Source: Streptomyces noursei (GTDB lineage: Bacteria > Actinomycetota > Actinomycetes > Streptomycetales > Streptomycetaceae). From it: a stretch of 64,000 bases of DNA. Both the position numbers and the translations under genes were made by a program. Position 1 is the first letter of the stretch, and every line of letters starts with the position of its first letter. The DNA is taken from positions 2,170,001-2,234,000 of the forward strand of contig NZ_CP070326.1 in NCBI RefSeq assembly GCF_016917755.1, in the 5' to 3' direction. The notes under the pieces were generated by a model, which worked only from the letters and a program-made list of their open reading frames with translations, ran no database searches and was not told the origin of the DNA. This document shows positions 25,954 through 35,274 of this stretch, piece after piece.

Positions 25954-26568
25954 CTACGCGGTCGAGGCCGGGCGGCGCAGTCGGAGCCGCTCGCGGACGC
26001 AGCGCACCGCGCCCTCGGCGTCGTCGACGGTGACGGTGAAGGTGCGCCCGTCACCGAGCCGCAGCACCATCGCCTCGCCACGGCGGACGACCACGGCGGT
26101 GCCCTGCTCGGGGCGCCAGCGGTAGCCCCAGCCGCCCCAGTGGCGCGGGGTGACCCGGGGCGCGAAGTCGGCGCCGACGACGGTGTCCAGGGGGATCCGG
26201 CGGCGCGGCACCCCCAGGTGGCCGCACCGCACCTCCAGGCAGTCGTCGTCCACCCGGACCGCGACATGGACGAAGGCGAGGGTGCCGAAGAGCACCAGCA
26301 GGCCGGCCGCGACACAGCCGACCACGGCCATCACCAGCGGCGCCGGTCCGGAGGTCCAGGTGCTGTTGACGGCCAGGTACACGCCCAGCGCCAGACAGGC
26401 CGCACCGATGGCGGCCAACAGCCACTGGAAGCGGTTGGTGGCACTGCCGTGCCAGACCTCGGGAATCTCCGCAGGGGAGCCGCCGGCCGGCCGGGCACCG
26501 GTAGGAACGCCGTCCGTGCTTCCGTGCTCACCGGGGGCTGCGGCCCCCTCGTGGGGGTGGTCCCTCAT
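25954..26568 (-). CDS. membrane protein with PH-like C-terminal domain
   Basis: 204 aa. After a hydrophilic 40-residue start come two membrane helices (about 48-70 and 77-102), then a beta-rich domain with RRRIPLDTVVGADFAPRVT and ERLRLRRPA, resembling bacterial PH-type domains seen in two-helix Streptomyces membrane proteins. Function unknown. Confidence 0.78.
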   Translation of the reverse strand: MRDHPHEGAAAPGEHGSTDGVPTGARPAGGSPAEIPEVWHGSATNRFQWLLAAIGAACLALGVYLAVNSTWTSGPAPLVMAVVGCVAAGLLVLFGTLAFVHVAVRVDDDCLEVRCGHLGVPRRRIPLDTVVGADFAPRVTPRHWGGWGYRWRPEQGTAVVVRRGEAMVLRLGDGRTFTVTVDDAEGAVRCVRERLRLRRPASTA

Positions 26569-26637
26569 GAGACGCAGCGTACGCGCCTTCGCACCCTGGG
26601 GCAGTACGCCGGACCGTGCGGTGCGCCGCCCGTGGGG

Positions 26638-27435
26638 TCAGACGGTGCGCGGGGCGGCCGGGACGGCGCCGGTGAGCAGCCGGCCCTCCTCGTAGGCCAG
26701 GACCTCGTCGGGCAGGGTGCCCGGGCGGCCGCTGAGGAGCACGTCGAGGGTGCCGGTGGGGGCGGCCGCGGGGGCCGGCTCGGCGCCGATCCGGCGGAGT
26801 GCCTGGGCGGCGACCGCCTCGGCGGAGCCGTGCAGGACCAGGGGCGGGGTGCCGGGCTGCTGGAGGGCGGCCCGGATGCGTTCGGCGACCAGCTCGTAGT
26901 GGGTGCAGCCCAGGACGACGGCCCGGATGTCGCGCGGGGTGAGCTGCGCGGCGGCGGCCACCGCGGCGTCGATCGCGGCGTCGTCGGCCTGCTCGACGGC
27001 GTCGGCGAGGCCCGGGCAGGGCACTCCGGTGACCTCGACGCCCTGGGCGAAGCGGGCGATCAGGTCCTGCTGGTAGGGACTGCCGGTGGTGGCCGGGGTG
27101 GCCCAGATGGCGACCGGGCCGCCGCCGGCCGCGGCGGGCTTGATCGCCGGGACGGTGCCGACGACCGGGATGTCCGGCTCCAGCGCGGCGCGGAGCGCGG
27201 GCAGCGCGTGCACGGAGGCGGTGTTGCAGGCGACGATCAGCGCGTCCGGGCGGAGCGCGGCGGCGGCCCGGGCCACGGCCAGGGCGTGCGCGGTGACGTC
27301 GTCGGGGGTGCGCGGCCCCCAGGGCAGGCCGTCGGGGTCGGTGGAGAGCACCAGGTCCGCGTCGGGCCGCAGGCGCCGCACGGCGGCGGCCGCCGGGAGC
27401 AGGCCGGTTCCGGAGTCCATCAGCGCGATCTTCAC
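26638..27435 (-). CDS. Asp/Glu racemase superfamily protein, glutamate racemase-like
   Basis: 265 aa. Both catalytic cysteines of the family are present: ALIVACNTASVHALP near residue 70 and VVLGCTHYELV near 175. The start MKIALMDSGTGLLP matches the MurI substrate loop (DSGxGGL), though altered. It could supply D-glutamate for the cell wall, but Streptomyces usually carries a separate housekeeping murI, so this may be a paralogue with another role. Confidence 0.82.
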   Translation of the reverse strand: MKIALMDSGTGLLPAAAAVRRLRPDADLVLSTDPDGLPWGPRTPDDVTAHALAVARAAAALRPDALIVACNTASVHALPALRAALEPDIPVVGTVPAIKPAAAGGGPVAIWATPATTGSPYQQDLIARFAQGVEVTGVPCPGLADAVEQADDAAIDAAVAAAAQLTPRDIRAVVLGCTHYELVAERIRAALQQPGTPPLVLHGSAEAVAAQALRRIGAEPAPAAAPTGTLDVLLSGRPGTLPDEVLAYEEGRLLTGAVPAAPRTV

Positions 27436-27561
27436 CCGGACACTTTACTCAACGGTCCGCCCCTCTTGTCATACCGGCCGGGAAGGGCCGGAACGGGACG
27501 GACCCCGACGGCCCGTGTCGGGCGCCGGTCCGCGGCGGGCTCGGTGGGGCAGACTGCGCCC

Positions 27562-28719
27562 GTGGAAGCGATCGCGTGGATCGGTGCCGGGTCCCTGCTG
27601 GCCTGGCTGTGGCTGCTGCTGGGACAGGGCTTCTTCTGGCGGACCGACGTCCGGCTGCCGGCCCGCCGGGATCCGGACCGTTGGCCTTCCGTGGCGGTGG
27701 TGGTGCCGGCCCGGGACGAGGCGGCGGTGCTGCCGGCGAGCCTGCCGACGCTGCTGGCCCAGAAGTACCCGGGCCGCGCCGAGGTCTTCCTCATCGACGA
27801 CGGGAGCACGGACGGGACCGGCGCGCTCGCCCGTGAGCTGGCGGCCGGCGCGGGCGGGCTGCCGCTGACCGTCGCCTCGCCCGGTGAGCCGGAGCCGGGC
27901 TGGACCGGGAAGCTGTGGGCGGTCCGGCACGGCATCGCGCTGGCCCGGGAGCGCACCGCCCCGGAGTACCTGCTGCTGACCGACGCGGACATCGCCCACG
28001 AGCCGGACAGCCTGCGGGAGTTGGTCGCCGCGGCCCGCTCCGCGGGGCTGGACCTGGTGTCCCAGATGGCCCGGCTGCGGGTGGCGACCCCCTGGGAGCG
28101 GCTGATCGTGCCGGCCTTCGTGTACTTCTTCGGGCAGCTCTATCCGTTCCGGTGGGTCAACCGGCGCGGCGCCCGGACCGCGGCGGCGGCCGGCGGGTGC
28201 GTGCTGCTGCGGCGGGAGGCGGCGGAGCGGGCGGGCGTGCCGGAGGCGATCCGGCACGCGGTGATCGACGACGTGTCGCTGGCGCGGGCCGTACAGGATT
28301 CGGGCGGGACCGTCTGGCTGGGGTTGGCGGACCGGGTGACCAGCGTGCGCCCGTATCCGCGGCTGGCGGAACTATGGCGGATGGTGTCCCGCAGCGCCTA
28401 CGCCCAGCTCCGGCACCGGCCGCTGCTCCTGCTGGGCACGGTCCTGGGGCTGGCACTGGTCTATCTGGCGCCGCCGGCCGCCCTGTTGGCCGGCGTCGCG
28501 GCCGGTGACCCGGTGGTGGCGGCGCCGGGCGGCGCGGCCTGGGCGGTGATGTGCGGGACCTATCTGCCGATGCTGCGCTACTACCGGCAGCCGCCGTGGG
28601 CGGCGCCGCTGCTCTCGTTCACCGCGCTGCTCTACCTCCTGATGACCGTGGACTCGGCCGTGCAGCACTACCGGGGGCGCGGCGCGGCCTGGAAGGGCCG
28701 CACCTACGGGGCGCCCTGA
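27562..28719 (+). CDS. family 2 glycosyltransferase, HpnB-like
   Basis: 385 aa. An N-terminal membrane helix is followed by a GT-A domain: [27 protein letters not shown], the phrase [16 protein letters not shown], and a C-terminal pair of membrane helices near residues 290-350. GWTGKLWAV is typical of the hopene-associated HpnB group. No other hopanoid gene is in the window, so a role in hopanoid glycosylation is only suggested. GTG 27562 begins just before the first helix. Confidence 0.85.
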   Translation: MEAIAWIGAGSLLAWLWLLLGQGFFWRTDVRLPARRDPDRWPSVAVVVPARDEAAVLPASLPTLLAQKYPGRAEVFLIDDGSTDGTGALARELAAGAGGLPLTVASPGEPEPGWTGKLWAVRHGIALARERTAPEYLLLTDADIAHEPDSLRELVAAARSAGLDLVSQMARLRVATPWERLIVPAFVYFFGQLYPFRWVNRRGARTAAAAGGCVLLRREAAERAGVPEAIRHAVIDDVSLARAVQDSGGTVWLGLADRVTSVRPYPRLAELWRMVSRSAYAQLRHRPLLLLGTVLGLALVYLAPPAALLAGVAAGDPVVAAPGGAAWAVMCGTYLPMLRYYRQPPWAAPLLSFTALLYLLMTVDSAVQHYRGRGAAWKGRTYGAP

Positions 28720-28723
28720 GCGG

Positions 28724-30065
28724 TCACTTGCTGGCCGGGGACCAGTTCAGGCCCCAGCCGTAGGCGTGGTCGACGGTGCGCTGGGGGCTGACGCCGGGCG
28801 CCGGGACGAGGTAGCGGGCCTCGCGCTGGACGACGAGTTCGCCGCCGGTGTGGGTGATCAGGGCCAGCGCGCACACGGTGGCCGGCACCGTGCAGGCGTC
28901 GAGCGTGAACTCGACCGGGGCGCCGTGCTGCGGCTGGAGGGTGACGGTGGCGTCCAGGCCCTCGAAGCTGCGGGCTCCGGAGTAGATCGTCACGAAGATC
29001 AGGATGCGCCGGAAGCGGGCCTGGTGGTCGAGGTTGATGGTGAGGTTCTCGCCGGTGGCGACGGCGCCGGTGCGGTCGTCCCGGTCGAGCTGGATGTACG
29101 GCGGGGTGTGCAGGTCGCCGAACGCCTGGGCGAGCGGGTGCACCACGCCGGCCGTGCCGTCGGTGAGTTCGTAGAGCGCGCACAGGTCGAGGTCGAGGTC
29201 GCCGGAGGGCGGCAGCAGCGCGCTGCGGGCGCCCAGTGCCTCCATCGCCTTGCGGCCGAACTTCTTGCCGAGGCGCTTGCCGGCCCCGCCCGCGCTCCAG
29301 TTGAGGTTGACCCGCATCGCTCCGGACGTGCCGCCCTGCTTCGTCAACGAGACGGCCGGGGCGTCCTTCGTGAGGGTGACTTTCGTCAGCCGGACGGGAG
29401 CCGGCGCGGGCGCCGGCGCGGCCTGTCCGGGCGGGGGCGGAATTGACGCCACCGGTTGACCGGTCGGCAACGGGGGCGCGGGGGCCGCGGGCGGCGGGCG
29501 GCGGGGCGATCGGGGGCGCGACCGGAGGCTGCGGCGCGGGCCCGTCCGCCACGCTGATGCCGAAGTCCGTGGCCAGCCCCGCGAGCCCGGTGGCGTACCC
29601 CTGCCCCACCGCGCGGAACTTCCAGCCGCCCTGCCGGCGGTAGAGCTCGCCGAGCACGAAGGCGGTCTCGGTGCCGGCGTCCTGACTGTCGAACCGGGCC
29701 AGTTCGGCGCCGCTGCCCGCGTCCAGCACCCGCACGTACAGACCCGGCACGGCGCCGAAGCTGCCGCCGTCGGCGGAGGCGGCCAGGACGACGGTGTCGA
29801 CGGCGGGCTCGACGGCGGCCAGATCCACGCGAAGGGTGTCGGTCATCGCGCCGCCGGCCGGGCGCTTGCCCTCGTGGCGCACCGCGCCGGAGGCGTGCGC
29901 GGGCTGGTTGTAGAAGACGAAGTCGGCGTCGTCGCGGACCCGGCCGGACACCAGCAGCAGCGCGGAGGCGTCCACGTCCGGCGCCCCGGGGGCCGGCCGC
30001 CAGCCCAGCTCCACCCGGACCGCCGGCGCCGGAACCGGGACATTGCCGCCCTTGAGCATCGACAT
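28724..30065 (-). pseudogene. two-domain TerD-family stress protein with a frameshift in the linker
   Basis: The first TerD domain starts [12 protein letters not shown] and contains [17 protein letters not shown] and [20 protein letters not shown]. The second domain, in another frame, has [24 protein letters not shown] and [12 protein letters not shown]. The proline-rich linker between them carries a one-base shift, probably within 29470-29510; the total of 1342 nt is one base too many for a single frame. Streptomyces has intact proteins of exactly this architecture, linked to tellurite and general stress responses. If the break is real, two separate domains might still be made: a TTG at 29470 could start the second. 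Confidence 0.8.
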
Positions 30066-30318
30066 CGCCGCACCTTCCTGTCGTCCTGGTGGCCTCGTGC
30101 CCATCACCGGTGGCCCCCACCAACCTACTTGGCCGGGAACGCCCCGAACGCCCACTGTTCATCTGCGGGAAGGGCGGTCTTTACACGATCCCTACGGGCG
30201 ATCGCGACCGATTTTCACAAGTTCGCTCGGTTTGGTGACCCGGGGCCGCTCCGAACCCGTAAAACAACCCTCTTGTCAGGCTCCCCAATCGACACATCGT
30301 GGGCTTAACTTATGAGGC

Positions 30319-30768
30319 ATGACCTCCCCCCGCTCCACTTACAGCGGCGGCTACTACGCATCGCCTTCCTTCCCGGACACCCCCATCTACGACAGCCTTG
30401 TCGCAGAGCGGGGTACTCCGCAGATCGCCCCGATCCGCGTAAACCCGTCGCCCTGGGACACCGGCTCCTCCTCGCTGCCGGCGCTCCCCTCGGCGCTGCC
30501 CGCACTTCCGGCCGCGCCCTCCCAGCCGAACCCGGGCCACGGGTACCCGGGCGCCGCGGCGCAGCCGGTCGCCCCGCTGCAGCACACCCCCGCCCCGTAC
30601 ATCCCGCAGCAGGCCGGCACCCGCGGCTACCCGCCGCCGCAGCAGTACCAGCGCCCGGCACCGGGCACGGGGTACGAGGCGATGCGCCCGGCCGCCCCGG
30701 TCGCGCCGCGGCCCGGCTCGCCGTTCGACGACCCGGGGTACGGCCGCCAGTATCCGCGGGGGTACTGA
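30319..30768 (+). CDS. proline-rich conserved actinobacterial protein
   Basis: 149 aa, low complexity. The start MTSPRSTYSGGYYASPSFPD and the segment IYDSLVAERGTPQIAPI are the conserved part; the rest is Pro/Ala/Gly/Tyr-rich and probably disordered. Proteins like this are widespread in Streptomyces with no known function. It diverges from the TerD gene. AT-rich promoter-like sequence precedes it at about 30225-30310. Confidence 0.78.
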   Translation: MTSPRSTYSGGYYASPSFPDTPIYDSLVAERGTPQIAPIRVNPSPWDTGSSSLPALPSALPALPAAPSQPNPGHGYPGAAAQPVAPLQHTPAPYIPQQAGTRGYPPPQQYQRPAPGTGYEAMRPAAPVAPRPGSPFDDPGYGRQYPRGY

Positions 30769-30814
30769 ACCGGCCGTTCGACCGGATGTCCGAAGCGGCT
30801 GGCAAGATGGGCAT

Positions 30815-31639
30815 ATGCCCATGCCACACGTCCAGTCGCTGCACGTCTATCCGGTCAAGGCCCTTGCGGGGTCCGGTCCCGGCGAAGCGGTGGTCGAGCC
30901 GTGGGGGCTCGCCGGGGATCGGCGTTGGCTGGTGGTCGACGCCGAGGGTCGACAGATCACCCAACGCCAGCAGCGGAGGCTGGCGTTGGCCCGTGCCGAG
31001 GAGCTGCCCGGCGGCGCCCTGCGGCTGACCGCGCCGGGCATGCCGCCGCTGGTGGTCCAGGTGCCCGAACCGACGGGCACCGCCCCGGTCGAGATCTTCG
31101 GCAACGTCGTCGAGGCGGTGCCCGCGTCCCCCGAGGCCGCCGCCTGGTGGCGGGGCTTCCTCGGCGTCGAGTCCCGCCTGATGCACATGGACGCCCCGGA
31201 GCGGCGCCGTCCCGTGGACCCGCGCTACGGCCGGCCCGGCGACAAGGTCAGCTTCGCCGACGGCTATCCGCTGCTGCTGACCACCTCCGCCTCGCTCGAC
31301 GCCCTCAACTCCCTCATCGCGCAGGGCGACCACGCCGCCGAGGGCCCCCTCCCGATGAACCGTTTCCGGCCCAATGTGGTCATCGACGGCACCGTGCCCT
31401 GGGCGGAGGACGACTGGCGGCGGGTGCGGATCGGCGGCGTGGAGTTCCAGGTGGCCAAGCCCAGTGGCCGCTGCGTGGTGACCACCACCGACCAGCGCAC
31501 CGCCGAGCGCGGCAAGGAGCCGCTGCGGACGCTCGCCCGGCACCGCCGCTTCGGCGACCAGCTGGTGTTCGGCCAGAATCTGATCCCCCGCGGAGCCGGC
31601 ACGCTCCGCGTCGGCGACCCGTTCGAGATACTCGACTGA
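30815..31639 (+). CDS. MOSC-domain protein
   Basis: 274 aa. The N-terminal beta-barrel part (LHVYPVKALAGSGPGEAVVE, WGLAGDRRWLVVD) and the C-terminal MOSC domain (NRFRPNVVIDG and the conserved cysteine in PSGRCVVTTTDQ) match the mARC/YcbX type. These are molybdenum-cofactor enzymes that reduce N-hydroxylated compounds. Redox partner unknown. Confidence 0.92.
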   Translation: MPMPHVQSLHVYPVKALAGSGPGEAVVEPWGLAGDRRWLVVDAEGRQITQRQQRRLALARAEELPGGALRLTAPGMPPLVVQVPEPTGTAPVEIFGNVVEAVPASPEAAAWWRGFLGVESRLMHMDAPERRRPVDPRYGRPGDKVSFADGYPLLLTTSASLDALNSLIAQGDHAAEGPLPMNRFRPNVVIDGTVPWAEDDWRRVRIGGVEFQVAKPSGRCVVTTTDQRTAERGKEPLRTLARHRRFGDQLVFGQNLIPRGAGTLRVGDPFEILD

Positions 31640-31749
31640 CGGCCGCACGCGGTCGCCGCCGCCCTCATTGCGGGCTGGTCGGCGGCTGCCTACAGTGAGC
31701 GCACAGCGCCGCCGACGGGACGGGCCGCGGGGGGAGACAGAGAGCTGCT

Positions 31750-32646
31750 GTGCCGATGCCTGCCAGGGACGCGTTGAGTGATCACCTCATCCCCGTGCAA
31801 CGCCTGCGCCCCGGCGACCATGCCTTCGTCGGCTACGGCGACGACGAGGTGCGGTGGGAGACCGTCACGGCCTTCGTCCGACTCGGTCTGGCGCGCGGCG
31901 AGAAGGTCCTCGTCCTGCCGTGCCCCGACGTGCCGGAGGAAGAGGTGCTGGCCAGGATCGACTTCCCCAGCCGCAGCACGGTCCGGGCACGCGAGCGCGG
32001 CCAGCTGGTGGTCACCAGCATGCGGGAACTCATCCGGCCGGACGTCGAGTTCACCGCCGCCCGACAGATGGGGCGGCTGAGCCTGGCGACCGACCGGGCG
32101 ACGGCCGAGGGGTACACCGGGTTGCGGGCGTTCATCGACATGGGCTGGGTGGCCGCGCTCGGCGCCGAGGTCGCGACGGTGGCCCGGCGGGAGACCGGCG
32201 CCGGAGCGCTGTTCGCCGGGCGGCCGTACACCGAGGTCTGCGCGTACGACCGCCGGCGGTTCGACCGGTCGATGGTGATCGCGATGGAGCGGGCCCATCC
32301 GCACGCCGTGCTGGAGCGGCTGGGCAGTCTGCGGGCGGTGCGCACACCGGACGAGGTGCTGTGCTTCGTCGGCGAAGCGGACGGCGCCAACCGGGCCGCG
32401 TTCGTCCGGTCGCTGGAGATCGCGCTGGCGCGGACGGCGGCGACCCGCCGGCTCACCGTCGACCTGACGCGGTTGCACTTCCTGTCGGTGGGCTGCGCGG
32501 TAGGTCTGCTCACCCTGGCCCGGGGCGCCACGGGCCACGATCTGGTCGAGGTGCGCTGCGACCGCGGGCAGCGCCAGATGCTGCGGCGGCTGGGCGCCGA
32601 TGCGGTGCCGCGGCTGGCGCCGAGGGAGGCGGTAGGGCTGTGCTGA
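31750..32646 (+). CDS. MEDS-domain sensor fused to STAS domain
   Basis: 298 aa. The first 190 residues are a MEDS domain (GDHAFVGYGDDEVRWETVTA, LRAFIDMGWVAALG), a degenerate P-loop-type fold found in DcmR-like sensors. The last 95 form a STAS domain (RLTVDLTRLHFLSVGCAVGL) in which the usual phospho-serine loop reads LSVGC. It would sense a small molecule and pass the signal to the HATPase protein encoded next, whose start it overlaps by 7 nt. Redox sensing through the DcmR-like part is an inference. Confidence 0.85.
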   Translation: MPMPARDALSDHLIPVQRLRPGDHAFVGYGDDEVRWETVTAFVRLGLARGEKVLVLPCPDVPEEEVLARIDFPSRSTVRARERGQLVVTSMRELIRPDVEFTAARQMGRLSLATDRATAEGYTGLRAFIDMGWVAALGAEVATVARRETGAGALFAGRPYTEVCAYDRRRFDRSMVIAMERAHPHAVLERLGSLRAVRTPDEVLCFVGEADGANRAAFVRSLEIALARTAATRRLTVDLTRLHFLSVGCAVGLLTLARGATGHDLVEVRCDRGQRQMLRRLGADAVPRLAPREAVGLC

Positions 32647-33098
32647 ATCCGGAACCGGCCGGTCACGATCGGGCGAAGGCGCCGGCGGAGGAGTCCGGCC
32701 GACGGCTGCTGCAGCGGCGCTTCACCGCGCGACTGCTGCCGCAGCTGCGACTGCTGGTCGAGGAGTGCGCAGCCCGCGAGGGGCTGAACGAGCCCCGGCG
32801 CGGGGAGTTCGTGCTGGCGGTCGACGAGATCGCCGGGAACGCCGTGGAGCACGCCGGCGGCGCCGGGCGGCTGGTGCTGCGGCGGGTGGGGGACGAGCTG
32901 GAGTGCCGGATCAGCGACGCCGGCCCCGGTTTCAGCGAGGCGGTGATCCCGGAGTTGCTGCCGGGCCTGGACGGCGCGCCCAAGGGGCGCGGGCTGTGGC
33001 TGGCGCGACTGGTGGCGGACCGGTTCGCGGTCGCCCCCGGTACCGGCACCGAGGAAGCACAGGGCGCGGTGGTGACGGTGGCGGTCCGGCTGCGCTGA
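32640..33098 (+). CDS. RsbW-type ATP-binding anti-sigma factor
   Basis: 152 aa, one HATPase_c domain: N-box EFVLAVDEIAGNAVEHAGG, G1 box CRISDAGPGFSE and G2 box KGRGLWLARLVADR. Such kinases bind a sigma factor or phosphorylate STAS partners. GTG 32640 overlaps the MEDS-STAS gene by 7 nt, so the two are co-translated and likely interact. Confidence 0.88.
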   Translation: MLNPEPAGHDRAKAPAEESGRRLLQRRFTARLLPQLRLLVEECAAREGLNEPRRGEFVLAVDEIAGNAVEHAGGAGRLVLRRVGDELECRISDAGPGFSEAVIPELLPGLDGAPKGRGLWLARLVADRFAVAPGTGTEEAQGAVVTVAVRLR

Positions 33099-33328
33099 GG
33101 GCACCGTCCCGCGGGGCGGGATCCGGCCCCGTCGCACAGGCGCCGCAAGCGCACCCAAACGCCGCCAATCGGCCGTGGAGTCACGGGAGTTGACGAACGG
33201 GTGGGTCGGCTGGGGCGGGTGGTGCCCGAGGGTCAGCGGTGCCCGCGGCGCGATGTCGCCCTCCTCTTCCCGGAACACCCGCCGGGGCTCCCCGCCATGC
33301 GGTATGCACGGAGACGAGAGGGGGCACG

Positions 33329-33931
33329 ATGCGGGCTATCAGGGGCATCCGGCGCTGGCGGCACAATCCGCTCCGCCGCCGGACCGACCAAGTGGAAGCC
33401 TGGCTGGCGCTGGCCGCCGCACTGCTGATCGCCGTCGGGGCGCCCTGCGCCGGCTGGTTCGCCGGCCGGGCCGCGCACGACGCCCTCCTGGAGGCCGTAC
33501 GGCTCGAACACCGGCAGCGCCGCCCGGTGTGGGCGGTCGCGGACCGGCCGGCGCCCGGCACCCCGGTCGACCCGGCTGCGGAGACGTTCCCGCAGCGCGC
33601 CGCGCACCTGCGGGTGGTCGCCCGCTGGACGGGGCCGGACGGCGGCCCGCGGACCGGCGAGGTCGCGGCGCCGCGACCGGTGGAGCCCGGTGACCGGTTC
33701 CGCCTGTGGACCGACGACCGGGGGCGGGCGGTGCCGCGACCGCTGGACGAGGGCACCGCGCAGACGCACACGGCACTGGCCGCGCTGGGCGCCGCGGCGG
33801 CCGCCGGCGGGCTCGTCGAGGGCGCCCGGCGGTTGGCCGTACGGCAGCTGATGGCGCGTCGGTTCCGGCGTTGGGAGGCGGCCTGGGCGCGCGCCGGGCA
33901 GGACTGGGGACGGGCCGACGCCGGGAGTTGA
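33329..33931 (+). CDS. two-helix membrane protein, Rv1733c-like
   Basis: 200 aa. Two hydrophobic helices, about residues 24-48 and 140-160, flank a ~90-aa domain outside the membrane with RVVARWTGPDGGPRTGEV and GDRFRLWTDDRG. Start, length and topology match the Rv1733c family; in Mycobacterium that gene is another DosR-regulon member. GAGAGGGGG precedes ATG 33329. Confidence 0.82.
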   Translation: MRAIRGIRRWRHNPLRRRTDQVEAWLALAAALLIAVGAPCAGWFAGRAAHDALLEAVRLEHRQRRPVWAVADRPAPGTPVDPAAETFPQRAAHLRVVARWTGPDGGPRTGEVAAPRPVEPGDRFRLWTDDRGRAVPRPLDEGTAQTHTALAALGAAAAAGGLVEGARRLAVRQLMARRFRRWEAAWARAGQDWGRADAGS

Positions 33932-33955
33932 GGCGGCCACGGGGCCGTCAGCGGT

Positions 33956-34144
33956 TTACTTCCCGTCGCCCCCCTGCGGCGCGGGGTCGCGGGGCGCCTC
34001 CGGGGGCATCGGCCCGCCGTCATGCTTCCCGCCGTCGGCCTCGGCGACGACCGCCAGGTCCGCCGGGTGCCGGAACGGGATGCCGCACCAGCCCTCAGCA
34101 TCGGGGGTGCGCGACTCGTAGGTCTCGACCGCTACAGCGCTCAT
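33956..34144 (-). CDS. small hypothetical protein
   Basis: 62 aa, not recognised. The N-terminal half is MSAVAVETYESRTPDAEGW then IPFRHPADLAVVAEADGG; the rest is Gly/Pro/Asp-rich. A very good GGAGG box 7 nt before the ATG supports real expression. It lies at the left edge of the accessory region. Confidence 0.6.
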   Translation of the reverse strand: MSAVAVETYESRTPDAEGWCGIPFRHPADLAVVAEADGGKHDGGPMPPEAPRDPAPQGGDGK

Positions 34145-34365
34145 CTCTCAACCTCCCCTTCCGTGAGGGGCCGTGCCGCCGTACCGTCGAAGGCACGGCC
34201 CGAAGGTCCGCAGAGTTCTGCGGTTGGGTCACCCGCCCCGGCGCTCACCTGTCCAGGGTTTCCGCCGCCGGGGCGGGAGTCTCATGCTCTGAGCAATGGC
34301 TGGGGGGGAGCCGGAACGGCCCCCGGGGCCACCAATGAAGGTTGGTGGCTCTCCGGCTGACTGCG

Positions 34366-34599
34366 TCATCGGAGCGGGGCTAGGAGCGGCCACAGCGCCT
34401 CCCTGTGCCCTTGGTGATGGTTCCGGATACCGCGGGATGCCGTGCACGCGGTCCGCCAGTCATCGGCTTTCAGTGCTCGGTCCCGCCTCTCGGCTCGCGT
34501 CGCGCATGCGTCGCACCCGGGGACCGCCGTACCCTCCACGAGCCACTTGTCAATCGACAGTTCAATGGGCCTGGGGCTGTACCGGGTTGGTGTCGTCAT
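34366..34599 (-). CDS. small Cys/His protein of the DUF5753-regulator neighbourhood
   Basis: 77 aa. VPGCDACATRAERRDRALK and the later HHQGHREALW give a Cys-x2-Cys plus histidines that could bind zinc. Similar small proteins sit beside XRE/DUF5753 regulators in Streptomyces. GGAGA is 5 nt before the ATG. Two CGATTGCA decamers lie in front of it at 34669-34688, like those in front of the regulator operon. Confidence 0.6.
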   Translation of the reverse strand: MTTPTRYSPRPIELSIDKWLVEGTAVPGCDACATRAERRDRALKADDWRTACTASRGIRNHHQGHREALWPLLAPLR

Positions 34600-34668
34600 G
34601 CCATCTCCGCGGGCCTCGCGTCGTGTGGATGACGACAACGCCAGGGAGGTGGTGGACCCTCGCCCAGC

Positions 34669-34688
34669 CGATTGCACTCGATTGCAGG
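34669..34688. repeat. two operator-like decamers CGATTGCA(C/G)N
   Basis: CGATTGCACT at 34669-34678 and CGATTGCAGG at 34679-34688, head to tail, upstream of the small Cys/His gene. They match the decamers at 35540-35576, suggesting the same regulator binds both. Confidence 0.6.
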
Positions 34689-34692
34689 CGGA

Positions 34693-35274
34693 TCACACGA
34701 GCGAGCGGATCGCCGATTTGATCAGCCGGTGGGCGTTGGCTCCGTACACCGCGCTATCGGCCAGTGTGGCGAACGTTTCGGCGTACGCGCGTACCTCTGT
34801 CGGCTGGGTGAGCGTGAGGTAGCCCGAGACGAGTTCGACGTCGACTTGGGCTTTGTCGTAGATCCAGAAGCCTTCGACGGGCATCCGGGGCCGGCCGGTG
34901 CGCATGGGCACCACCCCCAAGCTGACATTGGGCAATGCGCCGACCGTGTGGAGGCGTTCCAGTTGCTCAACTTGCGTATCAATACTGCCAAGGCTGGTCC
35001 GCAGGACCGACTCCTCCACCAGGAACGCGAATGTGGCGGAGCCTTCGTGTAGCACTCGTTGAAACCAGCGGGTTCGTTCGAACAAGGGGTGGACGGGTTC
35101 TTGCGCGCGGCGGAGCCCGTGGCGTTCCATCCGGCGCCATTCGATCCACATGCCTTCGACGGCCCGGAGGGACCGTGCGAACTCCTGATCATCCGGGGTG
35201 TACATGTCGCGCATCTCCAGGTGCACAGCGGAGCGGCGCGCGTTGCTGATCCCTTCACGTACGGGGTACTTCAC
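34693..35274 (-). CDS. chimeric DUF5753-type regulator lacking its helix-turn-helix
   Basis: 193 aa. Residues 60-193 are the DUF5753 effector part: EEWRRM-like segment GMWIEWRRMERHGLRRAQE, ESVLRTSLGSIDTQVEQLER, VSLGVVPMRTG and GFWIYDKAQVDVE. The normal N-terminal XRE DNA-binding domain is missing; in its place residues 10-28 (ARRSAVHLEMRDMYTPDD) look like the start of the DUF6879 family, a usual neighbour of such regulators. A stretch is also missing after FERTRWFQ compared with usual members. It looks like a deletion fusion of two adjacent genes and may not bind DNA. GTG 35274 overlaps the preceding gene. Confidence 0.65.
   Translation of the reverse strand: MKYPVREGISNARRSAVHLEMRDMYTPDDQEFARSLRAVEGMWIEWRRMERHGLRRAQEPVHPLFERTRWFQRVLHEGSATFAFLVEESVLRTSLGSIDTQVEQLERLHTVGALPNVSLGVVPMRTGRPRMPVEGFWIYDKAQVDVELVSGYLTLTQPTEVRAYAETFATLADSAVYGANAHRLIKSAIRSLV

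Noticed and set aside
25357..27561. Long rightward open frame leading into the glycosyltransferase
   Set aside because: It runs antisense to a NUDIX, a membrane protein and a racemase gene with good family matches; its translation is low-complexity and has no start signal. Only the part from 27562 is real.
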